Assembly (NCBI RefSeq): GCF_011927825.1 | Contig: NZ_JAATJI010000001.1 | Location: 1,116,001 to 1,180,000, forward strand | DNA from: Polymorphobacter fuscus | Lineage (GTDB): Bacteria > Pseudomonadota > Alphaproteobacteria > Sphingomonadales > Sphingomonadaceae | DNA: 64,000 bases | Reading direction: 5' to 3' | Shown: positions 30,083 to 44,051 of the stretch, piece by piece | How the letters are laid out: each line of letters begins with the position of its first letter | Position numbering within the stretch: the first letter of the stretch is position 1 | The notes under the pieces: generated by a model | The model's database searches: none | Told to the model about the DNA's origin: nothing | Seen by the model: only the letters and a program-made list of their open reading frames with translations | Made by a program: the position numbers and the translations under genes

Positions 30083-31114
30083 ATGACGGCGCCGACATTG
30101 GCCGGCTTCCTCGCGCCCTGGGCCGCCGCCGACGCGCGCAACGCCGCCGCCACCCGCGCCATCCTCGCCATCGCCGATGTCTGCGCCGTGATGCAGACGC
30201 GCGTCGCCGGCGGCGCGCTGGTCGCCGACCATGGCGCGTTGGTCGGTGACAGCCTCGATGGCGACGGCCAGAAGGCGCTCGACCAATGGGCAGACAATGC
30301 CCTTGTCGAAGCGCTGGGCGCCGCCGGCGTCGGCGCGCTGGTGTCGGAAGAACGCCCCGACGTTGTCATGCTCGGCGGGTCGGACGGTGTCGCCGTCGCC
30401 TTCGATCCGCTCGATGGCTCGTCGAACATCGCCAGCAACGGGCTGATCGGCACGATCTTCTCCGTCCTTCCCGATATCGGCGGCGCCGCCAGCTTCTTCC
30501 AGCCCGGCCGCGCCCAGGTCGCCGCCGGCTATGTGCTGTTCGGCCCGCAGACTTCGCTGGGCCTGACCATCGGCAACGGCACGCAGCTTTATGTGCTCGA
30601 CCCGGTCGACCATGTCTTCCGGCTGGTCGACATCGATGTCCATGTCCCGCCGCAGACGCGCGAATATGCCATCAACGGTTCCAACCACCGCCATTGGGGC
30701 GCCACCGTGCGCGCCTATGTCGATGATTGCATCGCCGGCACCGACGGGCCGCGCGGTGCCGACACCAACACCCGCTGGGTGGCGGCGGTGGTCGCCGACG
30801 CGCATCGCATCCTCTGCCGTGGCGGCGTCTATCTCTACCCGCGCGACCTGCGGCCGGGCTATGAACAGGGCCGGCTGCGGCTGCTGTACGAAGCCAGCCC
30901 GATCGCCTTTCTGATCGAACAGGCCGGCGGCAAGGCGTTCGACGGCCGCACCCGCATCCTCGACCTGGTGCCGACCGCGATCCACCAGCGCGTGCCGCTG
31001 ATCTTCGGGTCGGCCGACGAGATCGACCGCATCGCCCGCTACAAGTCCGACCCCAATCTGGTCGTCGGGCGGGCCCCGCTGTTCCACCGCCGCGGGCTGT
31101 TCAAGGGGGCCTGA
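30083..31114 (+). CDS. cbbF: Fructose-1,6-bisphosphatase class I (Calvin cycle)
   Basis: The 343-aa phosphatase converts fructose-1,6-bisphosphate (possibly also sedoheptulose-1,7-bisphosphate) to the monophosphate, regenerating RuBP. The metal/substrate motif FDPLDGSSN lies at residues 107-115, and the GGVYLYPRDLR and EQAGGKA segments fit class I. It is the first gene of the cbb operon; cbbP starts 1 bp after its stop. No cbbR regulator gene lies beside it. Confidence 0.95.
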   Translation: MTAPTLAGFLAPWAAADARNAAATRAILAIADVCAVMQTRVAGGALVADHGALVGDSLDGDGQKALDQWADNALVEALGAAGVGALVSEERPDVVMLGGSDGVAVAFDPLDGSSNIASNGLIGTIFSVLPDIGGAASFFQPGRAQVAAGYVLFGPQTSLGLTIGNGTQLYVLDPVDHVFRLVDIDVHVPPQTREYAINGSNHRHWGATVRAYVDDCIAGTDGPRGADTNTRWVAAVVADAHRILCRGGVYLYPRDLRPGYEQGRLRLLYEASPIAFLIEQAGGKAFDGRTRILDLVPTAIHQRVPLIFGSADEIDRIARYKSDPNLVVGRAPLFHRRGLFKGA

Positions 31115-31115
31115 G

Positions 31116-31990
31116 ATGTCGCAGCGTCATCCGATCATCTCGGTCACCGGCTCGTCGGGCGCCGGCACGACGACGGTGAAGAACACTTTCGACACGATCT
31201 TCCGCCGCGAAGGCGTGCGCGCCGCGACGATCGAAGGCGATGCCTTCCACCGCTACAACCGCGCCGAAATGCGCGACCGGCTCGCCGAGGCCGAAGCGCA
31301 GGGCAACCGCCACCTCAGCCACTTCGGCCCGGGCGAAAACCTGTTCGCCGAACTGGAGGACACGTTTCGCAGCTATGGCGAAACCGGCAGCGGCCGCACC
31401 CGCCATTATGTCCATGACGATCGCGAGGCGGCGCTGCACGGCGTCACGCCGGGCAATTTCACCGAATGGACCGACCTGCCGGCGGGCACCGACCTGCTGT
31501 TCTATGAAGGCCTGCACGGCGCCGTCGTCACCGACAGCGTCGATATCGCCCGCCATGCCGATCTGAAGATCGGCGTCGTCCCGGTCATCAACCTCGAATG
31601 GATCCAGAAGATCCACCGCGACAGGGCCATGCGCGGCCATTCGACCGAAGCGGTGACCGACACCATCCTGCGGCGCATGCCCGACTATATCAACTTCATC
31701 TGCCCGCAGTTCACCGTCACCGACATCAATTTCCAGCGCATCCCGACGGTCGACACGTCGAACCCGTTCACGGCGCGCTGGATCCCCACACCCGACGAAT
31801 CGATGGTCGTCATCCGCTTCCGCAACCCGCGCGGCATCGACTTCATGTACTTGACGGCGATGCTCCACGACAGCTTCATGAGCCGGGCGAATTCGATCGT
31901 CATTCCCGGCAACAAGCTCGATCTCGCCATGCAGTTGATCCTCACTCCGATGATTATGCGGCTGATCGACAACAAGCGAAGGATGGGCTG

Positions 31991-31991
<1 letters not shown>
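31116..31991 (+). CDS. cbbP: Phosphoribulokinase
   Basis: The 291-aa kinase phosphorylates ribulose-5-phosphate to RuBP, the CO2 acceptor, and is unique to the Calvin cycle. Walker A is GSSGAGTTT at 12-20; [10 protein letters not shown] carries the catalytic Asp42 and ribulose-phosphate binding residues, and FYEGLHGAV is the Walker B part. Length fits the bacterial octameric class. It overlaps cbbA by one base (TGATG). Confidence 0.97.
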
Positions 31992-34539
<2,548 letters not shown>

Positions 34540-34550
34540 GGAGACCGACG

Positions 34551-34976
34551 ATGCGCATCACCCAGGGCACCTTCTCGTTCCTGACCGACCTCAGCGACAC
34601 CCAAATCGCCGCCCAGGTGCAATATTGCCTCGACAAGGGCTGGGCGGTGAACCTGGAATATACCGACGACCCGCACCCACGGAACACCTATTGGGAGATG
34701 TGGGGGCCGCCGATGTTCGACATTCCCGACGCCGCCGGGGTGATGCTGGAACTCGCCGCCTGCCGCAAGGCGGTAGCCGGCACCCATTACATTCGCCTGT
34801 CGGCGTTCGACAACGCCCATGGCTGGGAATCGCTGCGCCTGTCGTTCATCACCGATCGCCCGGCGAAGGAAAGCGGCTTTGCGCTGGTGCGGCAGGAACT
34901 CGGCGGCCGTCACACGGCCTATACCACCCATGGCTATGGCACCGATCGCCCGGACGGCGCCCGCTATGAGCGATGA
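34551..34976 (+). CDS. cbbS: RuBisCO small subunit, red type
   Basis: The 141-aa protein begins [19 protein letters not shown] and has the family segment [26 protein letters not shown]. The C-terminal extension (after about residue 110, including [20 protein letters not shown]) is the feature of red-type small subunits that lines the central solvent channel. AAGGAGA is upstream. It overlaps the cbbX start by 11 bp. Confidence 0.97.
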   Translation: MRITQGTFSFLTDLSDTQIAAQVQYCLDKGWAVNLEYTDDPHPRNTYWEMWGPPMFDIPDAAGVMLELAACRKAVAGTHYIRLSAFDNAHGWESLRLSFITDRPAKESGFALVRQELGGRHTAYTTHGYGTDRPDGARYER

Positions 34977-35841
34977 GACGGTCGACCTGAAGGCCGAATT
35001 CGCTGCCGCCGGATTGGGCGACGACCTCGACCAGCTCGACCGCGATCTCGTCGGCCTCGCCCCGGTCAAGGCGCGCATCCGCGAGATCGCGGCGCTGCTG
35101 CTCGTCGACCGGGTGCGCCAGCGGCTGGGCCTCGTCACCGAAGCGCCGACCCTGCACATGAGCTTCACCGGCAACCCCGGCACCGGCAAGACGACGGTGG
35201 CGCTGCGCATGGCCGGCATCCTCCACAAGCTCGGCTATCTCAGGAAAGGCCATCTCGTCTCGGTGACGCGCGATGACCTTGTCGGCCAGTATATCGGCCA
35301 CACCGCGCCCAAGACGCGCGACGTGCTGAAACGCGCCATGGGCGGCGTGTTGTTCATCGACGAAGCCTATTATCTCTACCGCCCCGAAAACGAGCGCGAC
35401 TATGGCCAGGAAGCCATCGAGATCCTGCTGCAGATCATGGAGAACCAGCGCGACGACCTGGTTGTCATCCTTGCCGGCTATGGCGCGCCGATGGACCGAT
35501 TCTTTGCCTCCAACCCGGGCTTTCGCTCGCGCATCGCCCACCACATCGATTTTCCGGATTTCGGCGACGACGAACTGCTCGCCATCGGCGAAATCATGGT
35601 CGGCCAGCTCAACTACCGCCTCAGCCCCGCGGCGCGCGACGCGCTCGCCGACTATATCGCCCTGCGCAAGGCGCAGCCGCTGTTCGCCAATGCCCGGTCG
35701 ATCCGCAATGCCCTCGACCGCGCCCGCCTGCGCCAGGCCAGCCGGCTGTTCGCCAGCCCGACCCCGGTCGCCAGCGCCGACCTTTCGGTGATCGAGGCCA
35801 TCGACATCCGCGCCAGTCGGGTGTTCATGACACAGGCCTGA
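34966..35841 (+). CDS. cbbX: CbbX, red-type RuBisCO activase (AAA+)
   Basis: The 291-aa AAA+ protein removes inhibitory sugar phosphates from red-type RuBisCO by threading the large-subunit C-terminus. Walker A GNPGTGKT is at 69-76, Walker [13 protein letters not shown] near 127-138, and the pore-loop Tyr is in [11 protein letters not shown] near 109. It is itself activated by RuBP and ATP in studied members. It overlaps cbbS and is followed 128 bp later by nuoA in the same direction. Confidence 0.96.
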   Translation: MSDETVDLKAEFAAAGLGDDLDQLDRDLVGLAPVKARIREIAALLLVDRVRQRLGLVTEAPTLHMSFTGNPGTGKTTVALRMAGILHKLGYLRKGHLVSVTRDDLVGQYIGHTAPKTRDVLKRAMGGVLFIDEAYYLYRPENERDYGQEAIEILLQIMENQRDDLVVILAGYGAPMDRFFASNPGFRSRIAHHIDFPDFGDDELLAIGEIMVGQLNYRLSPAARDALADYIALRKAQPLFANARSIRNALDRARLRQASRLFASPTPVASADLSVIEAIDIRASRVFMTQA

Positions 35842-35969
35842 CGTTTCGATCGCGCAATTTCCGGACGCTGTCGCCAAGCGCGCATCCGGGATTTGCCTGA
35901 TAGCCACGCCGGGACGGCTGCCCATACACCCCCATGCACCGCCATGTGCCTTCTATCGACAAGGAACCG

Positions 35970-36376
35970 ATGCCGTCTTTCGCCGCCCCTGATCTCGCTG
36001 GCATCGACCCGCGCTTTGCGCTCGCGCTGCACATCGGCATCGCGGCGCTGGTGCTGGCCATCGCGCTCGGGCTGGCGGCGTGGTTGCGGGAACCGCGGCG
36101 CGACGGGCTCGGCGTCTATGAAAGCGGCGCGCCCCCCGGCCCGGCGCGGCTGGCGCCGGTCACCGCCTCCTATGTCCTCATCGCCGTCTGCTTCATGATC
36201 TTCGATGTCGAGGCGGCGCTGCTGTTCGCCTGGGCTGGCGCGGCGCGCGAGGTCGGGCGGCCGGGCCTGGTCGCCGCGACGGTGTTCGTCGTGCTGCTGC
36301 TGGCAGCGCTCGCCTATCTCTGGGCCGATGGCGCGCTCGATACCGGCCCCGACCGCCATAAAAAGCGCCGCACGCC

Positions 36377-36380
<4 letters not shown>
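35970..36380 (+). CDS. nuoA: NADH-quinone oxidoreductase subunit A
   Basis: The 136-aa membrane subunit has three transmembrane helices and the conserved VYESGAPP and [11 protein letters not shown] segments of NuoA. The ATG at 35970 follows AAGGAACCG, favoured over two earlier ATGs. It is the first of 13 nuo genes on the plus strand, most joined by 4-bp overlaps. No clear terminator lies between cbbX and it. Confidence 0.94.
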
Positions 36381-36997
<617 letters not shown>

Positions 36998-36999
36998 CG

Positions 37000-38763
37000 A
37001 TGCTTGCGGAGCCTCGCGCCGACCTTTCCGACGTGCCGGCCGCGCTGCGCCAGCGCTTCGGCCCGGCGATCCTCGCCCAGCAGCCGACGGCCGAGGACTT
37101 CCCGGTGCTGTGGATCGCCCCCGAGGCCGCGCCCGCCATCCACCGCTTCCTCAAGAGCGAGATCGACCGCCCCTTCCCCCTCCTCGCCGACCTCTGGGCG
37201 ATCGACGAAACGACCCGCGTCCACCGCGACGCGCAGCCCGCCTCGGGAGTCACCATCGCCAGCCACCTGATCTCGCTCGACCGCAACAGCGACATAAGGC
37301 TCAAGATCGCGTGCGATGCCGATGCGCCGCGCATGCCGTCGATCGCCGCCGTCTATCCCAACGCCGACTGGTATGAACGCGAAGCCTTCGACATGTTCGG
37401 CGTCCACTTCGACGGCCGTGACAGCCACCGCCGCATCCTGATGCCGCCGACCTGGGACGGCCACCCGCTGCGCAAGACGCACCATGCCCGCGCCACCGAA
37501 AAGCCGCCGTTCCGGATGACGCCCGAATATTTCGCGGCGGAAGAAGCCGCATCGACCTTCGACCCCGTCGCCCATGGCCTGCCGACGACGCAGGACGGCA
37601 GCGAGCTGATGCAGCTCAATTTCGGCCCGCACCATCCGTCCACCCATGGCGTCTTCAAGATCGTCCTGGGGCTCGATGGCGAAGATGTGGCCTGGGCCTG
37701 GCCCGACATCGGCTACCACCATCGCGGTGCCGAAAAGATGGCGGAGCGCCAGACCTGGCACGGCTTTCTGCCCTATACCGACCGCATCGATTACCTCGGT
37801 GGGGTGATGAGCGAGCTGCCCTATCTGATGGCGGTCGAGCGGCTGTGCGGCATCACCGTGCCACCGCGTGCCGAAACCATCCGGGTAATGCTGTGCGAGA
37901 TGTTCCGCATCACCAACCACCTGCTCTTCTATGGCACGATGGCGCAGGATGTCGGCCAGATGTCGCCGGTGTTCTACATGTTCACCGATCGCGAGCGCGC
38001 CCATCGCATCATGGAGGCGATCACCGGCGCGCGGATGCACCCGGCGTTCTTCCGCATCGGCGGCGTCGCGCTCGACCTGCCGCCGGGCTGGGACACGATG
38101 ATCCGCGACTTCTGCGACTGGATGCCCAAACGCCTCGACGATTACGAGACGATGGTGCTCAAGTCCGGCCTGTTCAGGGCGCGCACGGTCGGCATCGGCG
38201 CCTTCGATACCGCGACCGCGCTCGAATGGGGCACCACCGGGCCGCAGCTGCGCGCGACGGGGTGCGACTGGGACTGGCGCAAGCGCCGCCCCTATGGTGG
38301 CTATGACCAGTTCGACTTCGATGTGCCGACGGGCAATCGCGGCGATATCTTCGACCGCACGAAGGTCCGCGCCGATGAAATGCGCCAGTCGCTGCGCATC
38401 ATCCGCCAGTGCCTCGACAATATGCCCGGCGGGCCGATCAAGGCCGATCACCCGCTGGCGATGCCGCCCGACCGCAATGCCATGCGCCACGACATCGAAA
38501 CGCTGATCCAGCATTTCGTCAGCGTCAGCCGTGGCCTCGACGTGCCGGCCGGCGAAGCCACCGGCCAGATCGAGACGCACCGCGGCCTTACCCAATATGC
38601 CATCGTGTCGGACGGCGGGCCGACGAGCTATCGCACCCGGATCCGCACCGCGTCCTTCGCGCATCTGCAACTGCTGCCGCTGGTGGCCAAAGGCATGAGC
38701 GTCGCCGACCTTGTCGCCTATATCGCCTCCATCGATTTCGTCATGTCGGACGTCGACCGGTGA
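37000..38763 (+). CDS. nuoCD: NADH-quinone oxidoreductase fused subunit CD
   Basis: The 587-aa protein joins NuoC (about 1-185; [20 protein letters not shown]) to NuoD (about 200-587; [36 protein letters not shown], ending DFVMSDVDR). NuoD lines the quinone-binding chamber next to N2. A fused CD gene is normal in enterobacteria, while alphaproteobacterial main complex I usually has separate C and D, so this looks like a second or transferred isozyme. Its stop overlaps the nuoE GTG. Confidence 0.95.
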   Translation: MLAEPRADLSDVPAALRQRFGPAILAQQPTAEDFPVLWIAPEAAPAIHRFLKSEIDRPFPLLADLWAIDETTRVHRDAQPASGVTIASHLISLDRNSDIRLKIACDADAPRMPSIAAVYPNADWYEREAFDMFGVHFDGRDSHRRILMPPTWDGHPLRKTHHARATEKPPFRMTPEYFAAEEAASTFDPVAHGLPTTQDGSELMQLNFGPHHPSTHGVFKIVLGLDGEDVAWAWPDIGYHHRGAEKMAERQTWHGFLPYTDRIDYLGGVMSELPYLMAVERLCGITVPPRAETIRVMLCEMFRITNHLLFYGTMAQDVGQMSPVFYMFTDRERAHRIMEAITGARMHPAFFRIGGVALDLPPGWDTMIRDFCDWMPKRLDDYETMVLKSGLFRARTVGIGAFDTATALEWGTTGPQLRATGCDWDWRKRRPYGGYDQFDFDVPTGNRGDIFDRTKVRADEMRQSLRIIRQCLDNMPGGPIKADHPLAMPPDRNAMRHDIETLIQHFVSVSRGLDVPAGEATGQIETHRGLTQYAIVSDGGPTSYRTRIRTASFAHLQLLPLVAKGMSVADLVAYIASIDFVMSDVDR

Positions 38764-39266
38764 GCCTGCCCGAGCCCCTTGCAGCGGACATCCGCCACGC
38801 CGTCGCCAGCCATGCCCCCGGCGTTGGCGCCGGGTCCGACGGCAACGCCGATCCGCGCGGCGCGGTGCTCGAGGCGCTGCGGCTGGTCCAGCACGCCGAA
38901 GGCTGGGTGTCGGACTACCGCGTCGCCGATATCGCCGCGCTGCTCGGCATGACGACGGCCGAAATCGACAACCTCGCCACTTTCTACAGCCATATCTTCC
39001 GCCGCCGCGTCGGCAAGCGCCTGATCATGCTGTGCGACGGTGCCAGCTGCTACCTCAACGGCGCCGATGCGCTGCGCGATGCGGTGCAGGCGCGGCTCGG
39101 CATCGGCTTTGGCGAAACCACCCCGGACGGCGAGTTTACGCTGCTCAATGTCTGCTGCGTCGGCGGCTGCGACCGGGCGCCGGCCGCCGTCACCGGCCGC
39201 GACCGGCGCCTGTGCGGGCCGTTGGCGCCGGGCGATCTCGACGCGCTGCTGGCCGACGCCGAATGA
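38760..39266 (+). CDS. nuoE: NADH-quinone oxidoreductase subunit E
   Basis: The 168-aa thioredoxin-like subunit binds 2Fe-2S cluster N1a through Cys in MLCDGASC and VCCVGGCD. It starts with a GTG sharing bases with the nuoCD stop. The N-terminal helical part with [16 protein letters not shown] is standard. Its 3' end overlaps nuoF (ATGA). Confidence 0.94.
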   Translation: MSLPEPLAADIRHAVASHAPGVGAGSDGNADPRGAVLEALRLVQHAEGWVSDYRVADIAALLGMTTAEIDNLATFYSHIFRRRVGKRLIMLCDGASCYLNGADALRDAVQARLGIGFGETTPDGEFTLLNVCCVGGCDRAPAAVTGRDRRLCGPLAPGDLDALLADAE

Positions 39267-40525
39267 CCGGGCTGCCGCTCACCCGCCACGCCCGGCCCGA
39301 CCGCCGGCCGCACAGCCTGGCCGAATGGCGCGCGCTCGGCGGCTATGACGCGGTGGCGGCGGCGCGCGCCATGGCCCCGGCCGCCGTCGTCGACATGGTC
39401 GCGGCGGCCGCGCTCAACGGGCGCGGCGGCGCCGGCTTTCCCGCGGCGACGAAGTGGCGCTTCATGCCGGCGCCCGGCACGACACCCGGCGACGGCCCCA
39501 GCTACCTCATCGTCAACGGCGACGAGATGGAGCCGGGCGCCTTCAAAGACCGGCTGTTCCTCGAAGCGCTGCCGCACCAGCTCATCGAAGGCGCGATCAT
39601 CGCCGCCCATGCCATGCACGTCACCGAGGCGATCGTGCTCGTCCGCGACGCCTATCGCACCGGCATCGCCGCGATGGAGACCGCCATTGCCGAGGCCGAG
39701 GCGGCGGGCCTGCTCGGCGGGCTGCACATGCGCGTCCATGGCTCGGCCGGCCGCTATATTGTCGGCGAGGAAACAGCGCTGATCGAAGCGCTGGAGGGCA
39801 AGCGCGCGGTGCCGCGCAAGCGCCCGCCGTTTCCGGCGCAATCCGGCCTGTGGGGGCGGCCGACGACGGTCAACAATGTCGAAACCATCGCCAATGCGCC
39901 GGTCATCCTCGCCGGGGGCGCCGACGCCTTTCGCGCCCTGTCGCGCACCGGCGAAGGCGGCACGAAGCTGTTCGGCATCTCCGGCCGCGTCCACCGCCCG
40001 CAGTTGATCGAGGCGCCGATGGGGACGACGGCGCGCGAGCTGATCGACCGCTGCGGCGGCGTGTCGGGCAGCGGCGTGCTGCGCGCTTTCCAACCCGGCG
40101 GCGGCGCCAGCGGCTTTCTCGGCCCCGAACATCTCGACGTGCCGCTCGACTTCGGTCATGTCGCCGCCGCCGGATCGATGTTCGGCACCGGCACGATGAT
40201 CGTCCTCGATGACAGCGCCTGCCCGATCGGCGTCGTCGCCCGCCACATGCGCTTCTATGCCCGCGAAAGCTGCGGCTGGTGCACGCCGTGCCGCGAAGGC
40301 CTGCCCTGGGCGGCGCGCATCCTCGACGCGCTGGAGGCCGGCACCGCCCGCGCCACCGACCTCGACGTGCTGCGCATGACGGCGGCCGAAGGCAGCCCGC
40401 GCGGACGCAGCTTCTGCGACCTTATGGGTGGCGCCATGCAGTCGCTCGGCTCGGCACTGGCGCGCTTCGGTGACCTTTTCGACGACCATCTGGCGCATGG
40501 CTGCACCATCGGAGCCCGGCATTGA
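39263..40525 (+). CDS. nuoF: NADH-quinone oxidoreductase subunit F
   Basis: The 420-aa subunit binds NADH, FMN and cluster N3. FMN/NADH loops are GRGGAGFPAATKW and GEETALIEALEG; N3 cysteines are ESCGWCTPCREG plus a late Cys in SFCDLMGG. It overlaps nuoE and nuoG by 4 bp each. Entry point of electrons into this complex I. Confidence 0.96.
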   Translation: MTGLPLTRHARPDRRPHSLAEWRALGGYDAVAAARAMAPAAVVDMVAAAALNGRGGAGFPAATKWRFMPAPGTTPGDGPSYLIVNGDEMEPGAFKDRLFLEALPHQLIEGAIIAAHAMHVTEAIVLVRDAYRTGIAAMETAIAEAEAAGLLGGLHMRVHGSAGRYIVGEETALIEALEGKRAVPRKRPPFPAQSGLWGRPTTVNNVETIANAPVILAGGADAFRALSRTGEGGTKLFGISGRVHRPQLIEAPMGTTARELIDRCGGVSGSGVLRAFQPGGGASGFLGPEHLDVPLDFGHVAAAGSMFGTGTMIVLDDSACPIGVVARHMRFYARESCGWCTPCREGLPWAARILDALEAGTARATDLDVLRMTAAEGSPRGRSFCDLMGGAMQSLGSALARFGDLFDDHLAHGCTIGARH

Positions 40526-43107
40526 CGGCGCGCATCCATATCGACGGCCGTGCGGTGACGGTGCCGGCCGGGCGCGACCTGCTGTCGACCTGCCTCGATG
40601 CCGGCGTGGCGGTGCCGCACTTCTGCTGGCACCGCGCCATGGGGTCCGTCGGCGCCTGCCGGCTGTGCGCGGTCAAGGTTTACAACAGCCCCGATGACCC
40701 CGGCCATATCGAGATGGCGTGCATGACCGCGGTCGCCGACGGCCAGCGTATCGAGGTCGCCGATCCGGAGGCCGCCTTCTTCCGCGCCCGCGTCATCGAA
40801 TGGCTGATGGTCAACCACCCGCACGATTGCGCCGTGTGCGAGGAAGGCGGCGCCTGCCAGTTGCAGGACATGACCATCGCGTCAGGTCACCACCGGCGCC
40901 GGGCAGGGCCGGAGAAGCGCACCCATCGCAACCAGTATCTGGGGCCGCTGCTGACGCATGAGATGAACCGCTGCATCGCCTGCTATCGCTGCACGCGCTT
41001 CTATCGGGACTATGCCGGCGGCCGCGATCTCGACGTCTTCGGCGCGCACGACCGCGTCTATTTCGGCCGTGCCGAGGACGGCGTTCTCGAAAGCCCGTTT
41101 GCCGGCAACCTCGACGAAGTCTGCCCGACCGGCGTCTTCAACGACAAGGGCTGGTCGAACGTCTATGCCCGGCCGTGGGACATGGCCGAAACACCATCGG
41201 TCTGCACCCATTGTTCGGTCGGCTGCAATGTCACCCTGTCGGCGCGCGCCGGGCGCCTGCGCCGTGCCATCAACCGCCGCCACGACGCGATCAACGGCGA
41301 CTTCCTGTGCGATCGCGGCCGCTATGGTGCGACGTTCGCCCAGTCGCCGCGCCGGCTGGTCGATGCGCGCGCAGCCGGCCAGCCCGTCGCCGTGGCGGCA
41401 GCGCTCGATCGTGTCGCAGCGCTGCTGGCACAGGGTCCGGCCATCGGCATCGGCTCACCCCGCGCCTCGCTGGAGGCCAATTATGCGCTGCGCCGGCTGG
41501 TCGGGCCGGATCGCTTCTTCGCCGGCGTCAGCGACAGCGAGACGGCGCTGGTCGATCGCATCGCCGCGCAGCTCGCCGGGGCGGCGCAGATCGCCAGCCT
41601 CGCCGATATCGAAACCGCCGATGCCGCGCTGGTTCTGGGCGAGGACCTGACCGGCACCGCCCCGCGCGCCGCGCTTTCGCTGCGCCAGATGGCGCGCGGC
41701 GCCGAGCGCGACCTGGCGGCGCAAAAAGGCGTGCCGGCGTTCCTCGACAGCGCCGTCCGCGTCGCCGGCGAGGGCCGCCGTTCGCCGATCACGCTGGTGA
41801 CGCCGCTGCCCGACGCCCTCGACTCCATTGCCGCCCTGCCGCTGCGCCGCACGCCGGACGCCATCGCCGCCTTCGGCCATGCGGTGGCGGCCGCCATCGG
41901 CGGTGCGCCGGCCGCCGATGCGGACGTCGCCGCGACCGCGGCCGCGCTTGCCGGGGCCGCCGCGCCGCTGGTCATCGCCGGCGCCGGCCTCGGCGACATC
42001 GCCATCATCGACGCAGCCGCGGCGGTCGCCGCCGCGCTCGGGGCCCGCGCCCGGCTGGCGCTGTTCCCGCCCGAAACCAATTCGCTCGGGCTTTCGCTGC
42101 TCGGCGCGCTGCCGTTGTGCGATCGGCCCGCCAACGCCGGGACGGTGATCGTCCTCGAGAACGACCTTTTCGCGCGCTGCGACCCAGCGCAGGTCGATGC
42201 GCTGTTCGCCGGCCGCACCGTCATCGCGCTCGATTGCATCGACACCGCGACCACCGGGCGTGCCGACATCGTGCTTCCCGTCGCCAGCATCGCCGACGCC
42301 GCCGGCACCTTCATCAACCACGAAGGCCGCGCCCAACGCGCCTTCGCCGCCATCGCCGATGGCCCGCCGGCGGCGTGGCGCATGCTGGCGGCATTGGGCG
42401 CGGTGTCACGCGACACAAACCAAATCCGCTCATCCCGAGCGTCCCTCGACTTCGCTCGGGATGAGCGGGAGGGTGGAGCCGCGCTGCAAACCCGTCGGGC
42501 AGCCGAGCCCGACCTCGACAGCCTGCTCGCCGCGCTGGTCCACGATTGCCCGCACCTCGCCGCCGTCCTGGACGCCGCCCCCGGCGCCGGCTTCACCACC
42601 GCCGTCGGCCGCATCGCCCGCGCCCCGGCACGTTTTTCCGGTCGCACCGCATCGGACCGCGCCGGCCGCATCGGCGATGCCACGCCGCCCACCGACCCCG
42701 ATTCCCCCTTCAGCTGGACGATGGAAGGCGCGGCGTTCGAATCGCTGCCGCAAATGCTGTTCGCCGGCGCGCCGGTGATCGTCGCCGGCAGTCACCCGGC
42801 CCCGGTCGCTGTTGCGCCACCCCCACCGTCCGGCAGCGGCCTGCGCCTCATCCCGCTTCACGATCCCTTCCGCGGCGGAGAGACCGACCAGGCCAGCTCC
42901 ATCCTCGCCGCCCGGGCGCCCGCACCGCGCCTGCTGCTCCACCCCGCCGACGCCGCTGCGCTGGGCCTGTCCGCCGGTGACCCCGTGTCGGCCGATGGCG
43001 CCCCCGCGCCGGCCCTCACGCTCGACCCCGCCATGCCCCGCGGTCACGTCGGGCTGACCACCCGCCACACCAGCCCGCGCCGCATCCGGCTGGAGGGCCG
43101 GCCATGA
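40522..43107 (+). CDS. nuoG: NADH-quinone oxidoreductase subunit G, with internal palindromic insert
   Basis: The 861-aa iron-sulfur subunit starts at a TTG overlapping the nuoF stop. It has the 2Fe-2S segment (GACRLCAVKV), the His-Cys HPHDCAVCEEGGACQ cluster, CIACYRCTRFYRDYAG, and an N7-type motif CTHCSVGCNV...FLC. Residues about 635-649 (IRSSRASLDFARDER) are coded by a 43-nt palindromic repeat inserted in frame, close to the middle of the molybdopterin-oxidoreductase-like domain. The frame stays open, so the insertion appears tolerated. Length is otherwise near the E. coli type. Confidence 0.94.
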   Translation: MTARIHIDGRAVTVPAGRDLLSTCLDAGVAVPHFCWHRAMGSVGACRLCAVKVYNSPDDPGHIEMACMTAVADGQRIEVADPEAAFFRARVIEWLMVNHPHDCAVCEEGGACQLQDMTIASGHHRRRAGPEKRTHRNQYLGPLLTHEMNRCIACYRCTRFYRDYAGGRDLDVFGAHDRVYFGRAEDGVLESPFAGNLDEVCPTGVFNDKGWSNVYARPWDMAETPSVCTHCSVGCNVTLSARAGRLRRAINRRHDAINGDFLCDRGRYGATFAQSPRRLVDARAAGQPVAVAAALDRVAALLAQGPAIGIGSPRASLEANYALRRLVGPDRFFAGVSDSETALVDRIAAQLAGAAQIASLADIETADAALVLGEDLTGTAPRAALSLRQMARGAERDLAAQKGVPAFLDSAVRVAGEGRRSPITLVTPLPDALDSIAALPLRRTPDAIAAFGHAVAAAIGGAPAADADVAATAAALAGAAAPLVIAGAGLGDIAIIDAAAAVAAALGARARLALFPPETNSLGLSLLGALPLCDRPANAGTVIVLENDLFARCDPAQVDALFAGRTVIALDCIDTATTGRADIVLPVASIADAAGTFINHEGRAQRAFAAIADGPPAAWRMLAALGAVSRDTNQIRSSRASLDFARDEREGGAALQTRRAAEPDLDSLLAALVHDCPHLAAVLDAAPGAGFTTAVGRIARAPARFSGRTASDRAGRIGDATPPTDPDSPFSWTMEGAAFESLPQMLFAGAPVIVAGSHPAPVAVAPPPPSGSGLRLIPLHDPFRGGETDQASSILAARAPAPRLLLHPADAAALGLSAGDPVSADGAPAPALTLDPAMPRGHVGLTTRHTSPRRIRLEGRP
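42426..42468. repeat. GTCCCTCGAC-family palindrome inside nuoG
   Basis: A perfect 15-bp inverted repeat CCGCTCATCCCGAGC / GCTCGGGATGAGCGG flanks GTCCCTCGACTTC. The same element is extragenic at 18581-18714 and 21666-21741. Here it is read through as protein without a frame shift. Confidence 0.85.
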
Positions 43108-44051
43108 TCGCGGCCTGGCCCGTCCTGCTGTTCTCGCTCGTCCTCGTGGCGGCGCTGCTGGTCGCCGCCGGGGTGTTCACCTGGGTCGAACGCCGCGTCC
43201 TGGGGTTCATGCAGGAACGGCTTGGCCCCAACCGCGTCGGACCGTTCGGCTTCCTGCAATGGGTCGCCGACACCATCAAGCTGCTGACCAAGGAAGACGC
43301 GCCGCCGCAGGGCGCCGATGCCGCCGCCTTCCGCCTCGCCCCGGCGCTCGCCGCGCTGCCGACACTCGCCGGCTTCGGCGTGGTCGCCTTCGGCAATGGC
43401 CTTGCCGTCGCGCCGCTCGACATGGGGCTGGTGTTCATCATCGGCATGCTGGCGCTGACCGTCTATGCGCTGGTGCTCGGTGCCTGGGCATCGCGCAACC
43501 GCTATGCGCTGCTCGGCGGCCTGCGCGCCGCGGCGCAGATGCTCGCCTATGAGGCGTTTCTCGGCCTGTCGCTGATGGGGGTGGTGGTGCTGGCGGGCAG
43601 CTTTGCCCTGGCCGACATCGTCGCTGCCCAGCAGGGCCTGTGGTTCATCATCGTCCAGCCGATCGGCGCGGTGCTGTTCTTCATCGCCGCGCTCGCCGCT
43701 GCCCACCGGCTGCCGTTCGACCTGCAGGAGTCGGAAAACGACCTCGTCGCCGGCTTCATGACCGAATATTCGGGGATGTCGTTCGCGCTGTTCTTCCTTG
43801 GCGAATATGTCGCCGTGCTGCTGGTGTGCGCGCTGGCGGTGACGCTGTTCTTCGGCGGCTGGCTGGGTCCCGTGCTGCCCGGCCCGGTTTGGTTCGGGCT
43901 CAAGGTCAGCCTGCTCGCCTTCGTCTTCATCTGGGTCCGCGCCGCGCTGCCGCGCCCGCGTTATGACCAGCTCATCGCCTTTGCCTGGAAATTCGCGCTG
44001 CCGCTGGCGCTGGCCAATCTGCTCGTCACCGGCTGGCTGGTGGTGGCATGA
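43104..44051 (+). CDS. nuoH: NADH-quinone oxidoreductase subunit H
   Basis: The 315-aa membrane subunit with about eight helices forms the heel next to the quinone chamber. Family segments [46 protein letters not shown] and [16 protein letters not shown] are present. It begins at an ATG overlapping the nuoG stop. Confidence 0.96.
   Translation: MIAAWPVLLFSLVLVAALLVAAGVFTWVERRVLGFMQERLGPNRVGPFGFLQWVADTIKLLTKEDAPPQGADAAAFRLAPALAALPTLAGFGVVAFGNGLAVAPLDMGLVFIIGMLALTVYALVLGAWASRNRYALLGGLRAAAQMLAYEAFLGLSLMGVVVLAGSFALADIVAAQQGLWFIIVQPIGAVLFFIAALAAAHRLPFDLQESENDLVAGFMTEYSGMSFALFFLGEYVAVLLVCALAVTLFFGGWLGPVLPGPVWFGLKVSLLAFVFIWVRAALPRPRYDQLIAFAWKFALPLALANLLVTGWLVVA

Noticed and set aside
42400..42490. 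Frameshift or pseudogene in nuoG at the repeat
   Set aside because: The reading frame continues intact through the repeat to the normal end and the nuoH overlap.
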